Of a stretch of 64,000 nucleotides of DNA, positions 35,209 to 43,680 are shown piece after piece; within the stretch, counting starts at the first letter, position 1, and the number at the start of each line of letters is the position of its first letter. The DNA lies in contig CAINDA010000008.1 in NCBI GenBank assembly GCA_903847205.1, forward strand, positions 1 through 64,000. Reading direction: 5' to 3'. Both the position numbers and the translations under genes were made by a program. Under the pieces are notes generated by a model that worked only from the letters and a program-made list of their open reading frames with translations, had not been told where the DNA came from and searched no databases. This stretch comes from an uncultured Bacteroidota bacterium (GTDB lineage Bacteria > Bacteroidota > Bacteroidia > 2-12-FULL-35-15).

Positions 35209-36651
35209 ATGCAGCAAACCATCTCCTTTGTTTTAGACGGAAAGGTTCAAACCATTGATTTTAATGGACAATATACGCCTACAACTACAGTTCTTAATTA
35301 TTTACGCAGCAGTCCCGTTCACAAGGGAGTGAAGGAAGGCTGTGCTGAAGGCGACTGCGGTGCCTGCACTGTTGTAATCGGCGAATTAGACGGAGAAAAT
35401 AAAATAAAATACAAGGCCATAGATTCCTGCCTTGTGTTTTTACCAATGATACATGGGAGCCAGCTTATAACCGTTGAAAATTTATCGCAGAAAAAAGGAG
35501 ATGAAGAAACACTGCATCCTGTGCAGGAAGCCATGGTATCAGGTAACGGGAGCCAATGCGGTTACTGTACTCCGGGCATTGTAATGTCCTTGTTTTCTTT
35601 ATATAAAAATGAAAATGATCCTGCGAAAGAAAGCATAGAGGATGCACTGACGGGGAATCTTTGCCGCTGCACGGGCTACAAACCAATTATTGAGGCAGCT
35701 GCAAAAGCATGCGTGAATAAGGGCTTTGATAAATTCACGCAATGCGAAAAACAAATTGTGGAATTGCTGCTGCAGATAAAAAATCAAAGCACACCGCTTG
35801 AAATAATAAACGAAAAACAAAAATATTATCAGCCTAAAACAATAAAGGAAGCACTTGAATTAAGAAAAAAAATTCCGGATTCTGTTTTAGTGAATGGCGC
35901 AACTGATGTGGCTTTAAGAGTTACAAAAAAACATGAACGGCTTGAAGAGATTATTGATTTGTCGGCTGTCGAGGAATTAAAAAAATGTATCAAAACAGAA
36001 TCTTTTATTGAGTTTGGCGCAGGCATTAACCTGGAAGATGTAAAAAAACTTGTTGAAAAAGAACTGCCTGCATTATTTGAAACGCTTGTTGTATTCGGTT
36101 CACGGCAAATTAGGGCCCTCGCAACACTTGGGGGAAATGTTGGTTCAGGATCGCCGATAGGGGATACCCTGCCAGTATTAATGGCTTACAATGCAGAAAT
36201 TAAACTTCAAAGCAGCGCGGGAGAAAGAAAGGTGAATATGAATAATTATATTCTCGGTTACAGGAAAACAGAACGAAGACCGGATGAAATTATTACTTCC
36301 GTAATCATTCCAAAACCTTCATCAAAAACAATTGTAAAATTTTATAAAATTTCTAAGCGCAAAGATCTTGATATATCCACTGTCAGCGCAGGATTCAGTT
36401 TAACATTGAATAATAAAACGGTTGAATCAATATCACTTGCATACGGCGGTATGGCTGCGGTAACTAAACTGGCGTTAAAGGCAGAACAGTATTTAACAGG
36501 CAAGTTCTGGGATAGAAATAATGTGGAAAAAGCTATGGAATTAGTCGCTGCAGAATTCACACCTATTTCGGATGCACGATCAAGTGCGGAGTTTAGAAGC
36601 ATTGCAGCAAAAAATTTATTATTGAAATTCTGGACTGAAACAAAACAATGA
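35209..36651 (+). CDS. xdhA: Xanthine dehydrogenase small subunit (2Fe-2S and FAD)
   Basis: A 480-residue protein. The N-terminal plant-type [2Fe-2S] domain has GCAEGDCGACTVVIG. The second cluster domain has GSQCGYCTPGIVMSLFSLY and GNLCRCTGYKPII. The FAD domain (about 195-370) has VNGATDVALRVTKK and LATLGGNVGSGSPIGDTLPVL. The C-terminal CO-dehydrogenase flavoprotein domain closes the protein. Electrons from the molybdenum subunit pass through both clusters to FAD and then NAD+. The start ATG lies at 35209. The large-subunit gene follows after 79 bp. Confidence 0.95.
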   Translation: MQQTISFVLDGKVQTIDFNGQYTPTTTVLNYLRSSPVHKGVKEGCAEGDCGACTVVIGELDGENKIKYKAIDSCLVFLPMIHGSQLITVENLSQKKGDEETLHPVQEAMVSGNGSQCGYCTPGIVMSLFSLYKNENDPAKESIEDALTGNLCRCTGYKPIIEAAAKACVNKGFDKFTQCEKQIVELLLQIKNQSTPLEIINEKQKYYQPKTIKEALELRKKIPDSVLVNGATDVALRVTKKHERLEEIIDLSAVEELKKCIKTESFIEFGAGINLEDVKKLVEKELPALFETLVVFGSRQIRALATLGGNVGSGSPIGDTLPVLMAYNAEIKLQSSAGERKVNMNNYILGYRKTERRPDEIITSVIIPKPSSKTIVKFYKISKRKDLDISTVSAGFSLTLNNKTVESISLAYGGMAAVTKLALKAEQYLTGKFWDRNNVEKAMELVAAEFTPISDARSSAEFRSIAAKNLLLKFWTETKQ

Positions 36652-36730
36652 GCAATTTGCTTAGTAGGCAATTGGCAATTCAACAATACAAATTTGTAAT
36701 TCGTTAAAAATTCGTAATCCGCAATAACAA

Positions 36731-39049
36731 ATGACTAGCAGCTCCATACCTCACGACAGTGCCATAAAGCATGTCAGCGGTGAATCCGTTTACATAGATG
36801 ATATTCAGGTAAACTCGCAGCTACTAATAGGCAGGGTAGTTTACAGCCCGCACGCTCATGCGAAAATAAAATCAATTGATTTGTCAGCAGCAAAAAAACT
36901 GAAGGGCGTTCATGCTGTGCTTTGCAGCAAAGACATTCCGGGAATTAACCAGATGGGGCCTGTTGTTCACGACGAAGTCTGTCTTGCCGCTGATGAAGTT
37001 ATCTGTGTTGGACAGGCTATACTTCTTATTGCCGCTGAATCAAACGAAATTGCAATTGCTGCCGAAAAGTTAATTCAAATTGAATACGGGCAGCTGGAGC
37101 CAATATTAAATTTGAGAACTGCAATAGAAAAAAACTCGTTACTGGGCCCAGTAAGGACCATGCAGCGCGGGGATGCAGATGCAGCTTTAAAAATTGCAGT
37201 ACATGTTTTGAAAGGTGAGCTTGAAACAGGTGCACAGGAACATTGGTATTTAGAAACACAATCATGCCTCTGCATTCCCGGCGAACATCAGGAAATAACA
37301 GCATACAGCTCCACACAGCACCCATCTGAAACACAGGCAATCATATCAGAAGTGTTAGGAATTGCGAAAAATGAGGTGGTAGTAGAGACCCGCAGAATGG
37401 GCGGTGCTTTCGGAGGCAAGGAAACACAGGGCAACTGGGTTGCTGCATGGTCAGCTTTGCTTTGCAATGCAACTAAAAGACCTGTAAAAATTCACCTTTT
37501 CAGAGATGACGACCAGATAATGACCGGGAAACGTCATCCATATCTCATCAGGTACGAAGCAGGTTTCGATGATGAAGGAAAAATTTCTGCAGTGAAATTT
37601 GAACAGAATGCAGATGGCGGCTGTGCAACTGATTTGAGCCTAGCCATACTGGAAAGGGCCATGCTCCATGCCGACAGCAGTTACTACATTCCTAATATGC
37701 ATGTAACGGGCAAAGCATATAAAACAAACCTGCCTTCAAATACGGCTTTCAGAGGGTTCGGCGGACCGCAGGGCATGGCAGCTATGGAAGCGGTAGTTGA
37801 CCGCATTGCGCGTTTTCTGAAAAAAGATGCAGCCGATATCCGCAAAATTAATTTTTACGGCATCGATGAAAATAACATTACACATTACGGACAGACAGTT
37901 GAATTGAACCGCCTGCACACGATTTACGACCAGCTGATGATTTCTTCGGAATACCGCGAACGAAGGAAAGCAGTTAATAAATTTAATTCATCTAATGAGT
38001 TTTATAAAAAAGGAATAGCGCTTACGCCTGTAAAATTCGGCATTTCGTTTACTACTTCATTTCTTAACCAGGCAGGGGCACTGGTGAATATTTATAAAGA
38101 CGGGACAATACTTGTGAATCACGGCGGCACTGAAATGGGGCAGGGGCTGAACACAAAAATAATGCAGATTGCTGCTGCTGAGCTTGGAATTAATGTTTCT
38201 AAAATAAAAGTAAATGCGGCCAACACCTCCAAGGTTCCAAACACATCTGCCACCGCTGCATCTGCCGGAACTGATCTAAACGGCATGGCAGTTAAAAATG
38301 CCGTGGACATACTTAAAACAAGAATAGCTGAAGTTATGGCTGCTGAGTTTTCAAAACAGCGCCCTGAAAAGCCTTCCCTGCCTGAAAATATTATTTTTGA
38401 AAACGATTACATTTCTGATAAACTGCAGCCGTATCATAAAATTGCTTTTGCTGATGCCATGCCGATAGTCAATTTTAACCAGGTAAGTTTAAGTGCCGCC
38501 GGTTTTTACCGGACGCCGAATATCGGCTGGGATAAGTTAACCGGCTGGGGAAAGCCCTTTAATTATTATTCTTTCGGCATGTGCGTAAGTGAAGTGCTTG
38601 TTGATACTTTAACTGGTTTTCACAAAAATTTGAGAACAGATATTCTTCATGACGTAGGCGATTCAATCAATCCCGGTATTGATATAGGGCAGGTGGAAGG
38701 AGGCTATATACAAGGAGTCGGCTGGTGTACTACTGAAGAAATAAAATGGAATGATAAGGGGCAGCTCCTGAATCACTCTCCCGACACTTACAAAATCCCC
38801 TCTGTGCAGGACATTCCGAGTGATTTCAGAACAACGTTATTACAAAACGCTCCTAATCCAAATGCCGTACGAAAAAGTAAAGCAGTTGCTGAACCGCCGT
38901 TAATGCTGGCCTTTGCAACATGGCTTGCTATTAAAGATGCCGTATCTGCAGTTGCAGATCATCAGCATGAACCTCAATTTAAACTGCCGGCAACGAACGA
39001 AGTTATTTTACTGAGTATTGAAGATTTGAAAAAAAGAATGAAAGGATAA
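36731..39049 (+). CDS. xdhB: Xanthine dehydrogenase molybdopterin-binding subunit
   Basis: A 772-residue protein of usual length. It has SGESVYIDDI at the N-terminus, RRMGGAFGGKETQG, NTAFRGFGGPQGMAAMEA (its Arg corresponds to the substrate-binding Arg of the bovine enzyme), GGTEMGQGLNTKIMQIAA, and KAVAEPPLMLAFA with the catalytic Glu. It oxidises hypoxanthine to xanthine and xanthine to urate. Maturation needs XdhC (30318). No urate-degrading gene lies in the window, so the fate of urate is open. Confidence 0.95.
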   Translation: MTSSSIPHDSAIKHVSGESVYIDDIQVNSQLLIGRVVYSPHAHAKIKSIDLSAAKKLKGVHAVLCSKDIPGINQMGPVVHDEVCLAADEVICVGQAILLIAAESNEIAIAAEKLIQIEYGQLEPILNLRTAIEKNSLLGPVRTMQRGDADAALKIAVHVLKGELETGAQEHWYLETQSCLCIPGEHQEITAYSSTQHPSETQAIISEVLGIAKNEVVVETRRMGGAFGGKETQGNWVAAWSALLCNATKRPVKIHLFRDDDQIMTGKRHPYLIRYEAGFDDEGKISAVKFEQNADGGCATDLSLAILERAMLHADSSYYIPNMHVTGKAYKTNLPSNTAFRGFGGPQGMAAMEAVVDRIARFLKKDAADIRKINFYGIDENNITHYGQTVELNRLHTIYDQLMISSEYRERRKAVNKFNSSNEFYKKGIALTPVKFGISFTTSFLNQAGALVNIYKDGTILVNHGGTEMGQGLNTKIMQIAAAELGINVSKIKVNAANTSKVPNTSATAASAGTDLNGMAVKNAVDILKTRIAEVMAAEFSKQRPEKPSLPENIIFENDYISDKLQPYHKIAFADAMPIVNFNQVSLSAAGFYRTPNIGWDKLTGWGKPFNYYSFGMCVSEVLVDTLTGFHKNLRTDILHDVGDSINPGIDIGQVEGGYIQGVGWCTTEEIKWNDKGQLLNHSPDTYKIPSVQDIPSDFRTTLLQNAPNPNAVRKSKAVAEPPLMLAFATWLAIKDAVSAVADHQHEPQFKLPATNEVILLSIEDLKKRMKG

Positions 39050-39070
39050 ATAAAAAAAATTCCCGAAAAG

Positions 39071-39098
39071 AAGCGCTGATTTAATCAGCGCTTTTTTT
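39071..39098 (+). terminator. Rho-independent terminator after xdhB
   Basis: AAGCGCTGATT and AATCAGCGCTT form a perfect stem, followed by seven T. It lies about 20 bp after the xdhB stop codon. Confidence 0.9.
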
Positions 39099-39170
39099 AT
39101 GCCCGATAATCCCGCAGTTTATATTTTCTAAAAGTCTTGGAACAGCCTGTTCTTTTGAGATTAACTAAAT

Positions 39171-39318
39171 CTGTTACCTGTTTGTGTTATAGTATTAAGT
39201 AACACATAATCATGGTAAACAAACTAAAAAACATAAAGCAATTTTCTTTTGATGTTACAGCTTCAGGAGATTTTTTTCAAAGGCTGTTACCAGTATGTGT
39301 TATCCTAATAAGAAATAA
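39171..39318 (+). repeat. Duplicated segment upstream of the porP/sprF-like gene
   Basis: Two similar segments of about 36 bp begin at 39171 and 39283, both starting CTGTTACC and continuing TGTGTTAT, then TAAT/TTAA-type sequence, 112 bp apart. Both lie in the leader region of the gene at 39342. They may be duplicated promoter or regulator sites. No TAnnTTTG box was found nearby. Confidence 0.5.
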
Positions 39319-39341
39319 ATAATTCTCAAAAAATAACGATC

Positions 39342-40298
39342 ATGCAAAAACGAAATAACATAATTCCAGTTCTGCTGCTTTTAGCTTTTTGCAGCGGAAA
39401 TTTATTTGCACAAGATCCCGAGTTCACTCAATTTTATGCAAACCCGCTCTACCTGAATCCTGCAATGGCTGGAATAGTGCGGTGCCCAAGGGTTAATTTA
39501 AATTACCGCAATCAATGGCCTGGTATTTCAGGCACGTATGTTACTTATGCTGCATCTTACGATCAGCATGTTGATGCAGTCAACGGCGGTTTAGGGCTGC
39601 TTGTGACCAATGATAAAGCAGGACAGGGGACTCTCACAACTTCTACTGTCAGCGGGATATATTCATACCTCTTGAATGTTACACGCGAATTTTCATTAAA
39701 GTTCGGAGTTCAGGCATCCTGCTTTCAAAAAAGTATCGATTGGTCTAAACTTACATTCGGCGATATGATTGATGAGCGCAAAGGCTTTGTTTACAATACA
39801 AATGAACAGCAGCGCCTTCAGAATAAAACAAATGTTGATTTTTCTGCCGGCATTTTAGGTTACTGCAAAAAATATTTTTTCGGGTTTGCTGCCCACCATT
39901 TAACTGAGCCTGATGAAGGACTTCTTGGAGTAAGTAAACTTCCGATGAAAATTACCGCGCATGCCGGAGCTGTTTTGCCAATAGGGGATAAGGGAACACA
40001 AACATTTATTTCTCCTAATGTTTTATATCAGCAGCAGCAAAATTTTCAGCAGCTCAATTTGGGAATGTATGTTACCAAGGGGACTATTACTGCTGGTTTG
40101 TGGTGTCGTAATCAGGATTCATTTATTGCGGTAATCGGATTTCAAAACCATTTTTTTAAAGTGGGATACAGTTATGATGTAACAATTTCCAAGCTGACTA
40201 ATACAACTGCAGGCTCTCATGAACTTTCATTTTCCATACAATTTGAGTGCAGGCAAGTAAAGAAAAACTATAGGCCGGTTATCTGTCCTTCATTCTGA
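39342..40298 (+). CDS. PorP/SprF family T9SS outer-membrane protein
   Basis: A 318-residue protein with a signal peptide ending at LFAQ. The family signature follows at once: DPEFTQFYANPLYLNPAMAG, then CPRVNLNYRNQWPGI and YVTYAASYDQHVD. The remainder is a predicted 14-strand-type barrel. PorP/SprF proteins help T9SS-secreted proteins attach or pass at the cell surface. The C-terminus ends KKNYRPVICPSF, a tail that recurs almost unchanged in the DUF4139 protein encoded two genes downstream. It is the first gene of a plus-strand cluster. Confidence 0.92.
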   Translation: MQKRNNIIPVLLLLAFCSGNLFAQDPEFTQFYANPLYLNPAMAGIVRCPRVNLNYRNQWPGISGTYVTYAASYDQHVDAVNGGLGLLVTNDKAGQGTLTTSTVSGIYSYLLNVTREFSLKFGVQASCFQKSIDWSKLTFGDMIDERKGFVYNTNEQQRLQNKTNVDFSAGILGYCKKYFFGFAAHHLTEPDEGLLGVSKLPMKITAHAGAVLPIGDKGTQTFISPNVLYQQQQNFQQLNLGMYVTKGTITAGLWCRNQDSFIAVIGFQNHFFKVGYSYDVTISKLTNTTAGSHELSFSIQFECRQVKKNYRPVICPSF

Positions 40299-40377
40299 AT
40301 TTATTCGAAAAACAATTTTTGAATCTTGATATACTTTTTAGGATACAGCATAAATGAATTAAGAAATAATTAGTACA

Positions 40378-41340
40378 ATGGAATATCAGCAAAAAATATA
40401 TAATACGCTTTTACCTTCAAAGGCTGTTGTTTCAGTCATAGTGTTTTTATTAATGCTTGGTTTAATCAGCCCGATTTATTCTCAAGTGTATAATTATTCA
40501 CCAATAAATTATAAAGATATTGAAACGAATCCCGCGGTTACTGCTTCCGAAAGCAAAAACAGCCAGATTGATGCCAGGCATCTGAATACATTTTCAGCTT
40601 CAAATAAATTATCGTCCAGCAGTATAAAAGTTTCTAAATATTTTGAATCTGCATTTTCCGGTTTGGGCTTAATTCTCAATAATACAAATACGGGCGACAG
40701 CATTCGTTATGATTACATTGGTTTGGCTGCGGGTTACCGAAATGTTTTATTTAACAAAGTGTACTTTAAGATGGGACTTACATATAAACTCATCCAAACA
40801 AATGCACCTTCGGGAAACTTTGATTATTATTCTTTCGCTCCAACAGGAAGTAACAAACAGAAAAAAGTAAACAGCAGCGTTAATCTTGCATTGTCACTTT
40901 CCACTCCTTCCGACAGGTACTTCGCTTCATTAGCATCATTAAATACCAATGTTCTGTGGGATAAAATAAACAGCGGAGCCCAATTTCCTTCTTATTATGT
41001 TTTTCATCTGGGTAACCTGATGAGTTTATTTGACGAGAGCAGCAGAAATTCAGAAATCTCGTACACTGCTTTCAGCAAATATTCTTTAATGAATAAAAAA
41101 ACTGTTTACAGCCAGTATATTGATTTGAAATTTGTATTCAACATCACAAGGAGCAGCAGTCTTAAATACGGTTCAAGAGCTGGTTATACAGAAAATCAGT
41201 TTATACATTTTATTCCTTTCCTAACTTACTTTACCCGCAAATCAGCCCTCACGGCATCCTATAGTTTTTATTTAAATAAAAATAACTTTCAATCAAAATA
41301 CCCATCGGCAATTCAACTTAGTATAATTTATAATCTGTGA
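40378..41340 (+). CDS. Second PorP/SprF-like outer-membrane protein
   Basis: A 320-residue protein. An N-terminal hydrophobic segment (VVSVIVFLLMLGLISPIYSQ) is the signal peptide. It is followed by YNYSPINYKDIETNPAVTAS, a divergent form of the PorP/SprF N-terminal motif, and strands such as FSGLGLILNNTN, YIGLAAGYRNV, VYFKMGLTYKLIQT and IQLSIIYNL at the C-terminus. It lacks the C-P-x-F tail of its neighbour. The gap to the next gene is 3 bp, so co-transcription is very likely. Confidence 0.75.
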   Translation: MEYQQKIYNTLLPSKAVVSVIVFLLMLGLISPIYSQVYNYSPINYKDIETNPAVTASESKNSQIDARHLNTFSASNKLSSSSIKVSKYFESAFSGLGLILNNTNTGDSIRYDYIGLAAGYRNVLFNKVYFKMGLTYKLIQTNAPSGNFDYYSFAPTGSNKQKKVNSSVNLALSLSTPSDRYFASLASLNTNVLWDKINSGAQFPSYYVFHLGNLMSLFDESSRNSEISYTAFSKYSLMNKKTVYSQYIDLKFVFNITRSSSLKYGSRAGYTENQFIHFIPFLTYFTRKSALTASYSFYLNKNNFQSKYPSAIQLSIIYNL

Positions 41341-41343
41341 ACT

Positions 41344-42924
41344 ATGAAAAATTTATTCTCATTAACAATCGCATCAGCGATCGCATTCAATTCTTTCGGT
41401 CAGGGTAAAGAAATTGAAATAAACGCAGAAATTAAAAGCGTTACAATTTATAATTCGTCAGCTGAAATTAATTATCAAAAGGAAGTTTTTCTTCCTGAAG
41501 GAAACAGTACAATTGTTTTTACAAATTTGTCTCCGTTTATTGTAGAAAACACTGTAAACATAAGCACTTTGGATCCTTCGGTTGATATAATTACAGTTAC
41601 AGAAAAAATCAACTATACGAAAGAACGAAAAGAGCAAAATCAGAAAGTCGGGCATTTGCATGACAGTATTTCAAATATAAAAACTGAACTGGGTTTATTA
41701 AAATGCAAAGTGGATGCTTTGAAAATGGAAAAGGATTTATTATTCAGAGATAAAGATGAATCTATCGGAGGGGTCTCAAAAGGTATTGCTGTTGCTGAAA
41801 TTGAGAAGGCTTCTGTTTTTTTCAGTAAAAGGTATTATGAAATTACAAAGGAACTTTTTGAATCAAGCGAAAAAGAAAAGGGCTGGACTGAAAATTTAAA
41901 CAAATACAACAGCCAGATTAGTGAACTAAGTGTAAACACATTAAAAGCTAGTTCCGAGATTCAAGTTGCAGTAAACAATTCTTCTAAAAAAAACGTAACC
42001 TTTGTGTTTAAGTTTTTAACAGCAAAAGGGGGCTGGGCACCTGTTTATGATTGTAAATATCTGGGAGCAGACAGCCCTTTAAAATTTGTTTTCAGAGCAA
42101 ATGTATTTAATGCTTCTGGCACCTCTTGGGAAAATGTAGATATCACATTATCTACAGCAAGCCCTACAAGCGGATTTAATGCACCATCGTTAAATTCAAA
42201 AAATAATAACAGACCGTCGGGCCATGCGCAAAATGAAGGCAGTGTTCAATTTCGGGAGGTTCAGGTATCAAATGCAATAGCCGAGTATAGTATTAAGCAC
42301 AAATATACTATCCCTTCTGATTCAAAACCATATCTGATAGATGTCAGTTCTTATAGCATTAACGCTTCATTCAGCTATTTATTAATTCCGAAACTCGATC
42401 CATTTGGTTTTTTGATGGCGAAAATACCTGATTGGAATAAATACAATTTAATTCCGGGAGTAACCAATATATATAACAAAGGCTCTTTTATGGGGAAAAC
42501 ATTTTTAAATACGTATTCGGAAAACGACACACTGAGCCTTTATTTAGGCAAGGACAAAAATATTCAATCGATTATAAAGGAAGTCAGCTCGGACAATCAA
42601 AAAAATATTATAGGAAATTACTATGTTGATAAAACAATAATTAATATTTCTGTAAAAAATAATTCTGCAGAGAAGCTGAATGTTCAGCTGATAGACCAGG
42701 TGCCGGTATTTAAAGAGGATGAAAAAGTGAAATTCAATCTTCAAAATATTGATCTGGCAGTTTACAACAAAAACGAAGGGATTTTAATTTGGAATTTTTC
42801 CTTGGCACAGAAAGAAAATAAAGCGATTGATTATAAATATGAAATTAAAGCGCAAAAAAATGATATTAACGATTATAAACCTATGAAGAAAAAGTTTAGA
42901 ATGGTCACCTGTCCTGCGTTTTAA
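41344..42924 (+). CDS. DUF4139 protein (MuiA family), copy 2, with PorP-type C-terminal tail
   Basis: A 526-residue protein with a signal peptide ending near SFGQ. DUF4140-like residues about 30-95 (IKSVTIYNSSAEINYQKEVFL) are followed by a helical coiled coil (about 95-205), then DUF4139 (AKGGWAPVYDCKYLG, ITLSTASPTSGFNAP, YTIPSDSKPYLIDV, IPDWNKYNLIPGVTNIY). The last 12 residues, KKKFRMVTCPAF, repeat the tail of the PorP/SprF protein at 39342. Copy 1 (31160) lacks this tail. The context suggests an accessory role in T9SS or the cell surface; the family function is unknown. Confidence 0.85.
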   Translation: MKNLFSLTIASAIAFNSFGQGKEIEINAEIKSVTIYNSSAEINYQKEVFLPEGNSTIVFTNLSPFIVENTVNISTLDPSVDIITVTEKINYTKERKEQNQKVGHLHDSISNIKTELGLLKCKVDALKMEKDLLFRDKDESIGGVSKGIAVAEIEKASVFFSKRYYEITKELFESSEKEKGWTENLNKYNSQISELSVNTLKASSEIQVAVNNSSKKNVTFVFKFLTAKGGWAPVYDCKYLGADSPLKFVFRANVFNASGTSWENVDITLSTASPTSGFNAPSLNSKNNNRPSGHAQNEGSVQFREVQVSNAIAEYSIKHKYTIPSDSKPYLIDVSSYSINASFSYLLIPKLDPFGFLMAKIPDWNKYNLIPGVTNIYNKGSFMGKTFLNTYSENDTLSLYLGKDKNIQSIIKEVSSDNQKNIIGNYYVDKTIINISVKNNSAEKLNVQLIDQVPVFKEDEKVKFNLQNIDLAVYNKNEGILIWNFSLAQKENKAIDYKYEIKAQKNDINDYKPMKKKFRMVTCPAF

Positions 42925-42980
42925 ACTTTCATTCAATTATCGCCGATTAGAAATTAAAAACAGGAACGTCTTTAATTTAA

Positions 42981-43011
42981 AGCTTTGCGTCTTAGCGCCT
43001 TTGCGATAAAA
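42981..43011. repeat. Short dispersed repeat (CTTTGCG type)
   Basis: CTTTGCGTCTTAGCGCCTTT followed by GCGATAAAA belongs to a word family (CTTTGCGnnnTnGCGCCTTTGCG) seen between genes in many Bacteroidota. Only one copy was noticed here. Confidence 0.4.
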
Positions 43012-43119
43012 ATTTTTAAAACAGTCTTTTCATTTGACTAAAAATTAATTTATAAAACTTCAATTTTGTACCTTGCCTTTGATATTTGGAATGAACCTGA
43101 TATTTCTTGTCTGCCGTAT

Positions 43120-43680
43120 ATGTTTGATATCGCTGCGAAAATAAAAGAGAAAGATGCTGATGCAATTGCGCTGTTATACAGTCGCTATGGAAAAAAACTA
43201 TACGGTTATTCCGTGAGTAAATGGAAACTCAGCGAAGATGATTCTTGGGAAATTGTATATAAAACTTTATATAAAGTAATCAAAGTCATAGATGAATACA
43301 CGTTTGAAAACGAAAATAAATTTGTCGGTTTTTTATTTAAAATATTTATCAATTACCTCCGGAACCATTACCGCGACGCTAAAGGCCGGACATTAGAAAC
43401 CGTTGAGCTTTTGCAGGCACATGAAAAACTTGCCGGTGATAGAAATGAAAAAGAGGATACTGCAGCTAAACTCAGCCCTATGATGAAATGCCTTCAAAAA
43501 GTTTTGCATGTGATGGAAGACTGGCAGCGGATTATTCTGCTGATGCGCGCGCAGGATTATTCTTACGAAGATATTGCAAAGTATGTAAGCCGGCCTGCCG
43601 GACAGTTAAAGGTATATCACATGCGGTTGAAAAAAATAGTGACCGAAAAAACAAATGATTGCATAAATAAAGGAGAGTAA
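43120..43680 (+). CDS. RNA polymerase sigma-70 factor, ECF type (second)
   Basis: A 186-residue protein from the ATG at 43120 (MFDIAAKIKEKDADAI); the longer frame needs TTG at 43066 and adds unrelated residues next to a TACCTTG promoter-like word. Region 2 has ALLYSRYGKKLYGYSVSKWKLSEDDSWEIVYKTLYKV. Region 4 has DWQRIILLMRAQDYSYEDIAKYVSRPAGQLKVYHMRLKKIV. The stop overlaps the start of the next gene by one base. It follows two PorP/SprF-like genes and a DUF4139 gene. In Porphyromonas an ECF sigma (SigP) controls T9SS genes, so a comparable role is plausible. Confidence 0.82.
   Translation: MFDIAAKIKEKDADAIALLYSRYGKKLYGYSVSKWKLSEDDSWEIVYKTLYKVIKVIDEYTFENENKFVGFLFKIFINYLRNHYRDAKGRTLETVELLQAHEKLAGDRNEKEDTAAKLSPMMKCLQKVLHVMEDWQRIILLMRAQDYSYEDIAKYVSRPAGQLKVYHMRLKKIVTEKTNDCINKGE

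Noticed and set aside
41344-42924. T9SS sorting domain at the C-terminus of the DUF4139 protein
   Set aside because: The end lacks the P-N-P and G-x-Y features of type A domains; it carries the PorP-type C-P-x-F tail instead.
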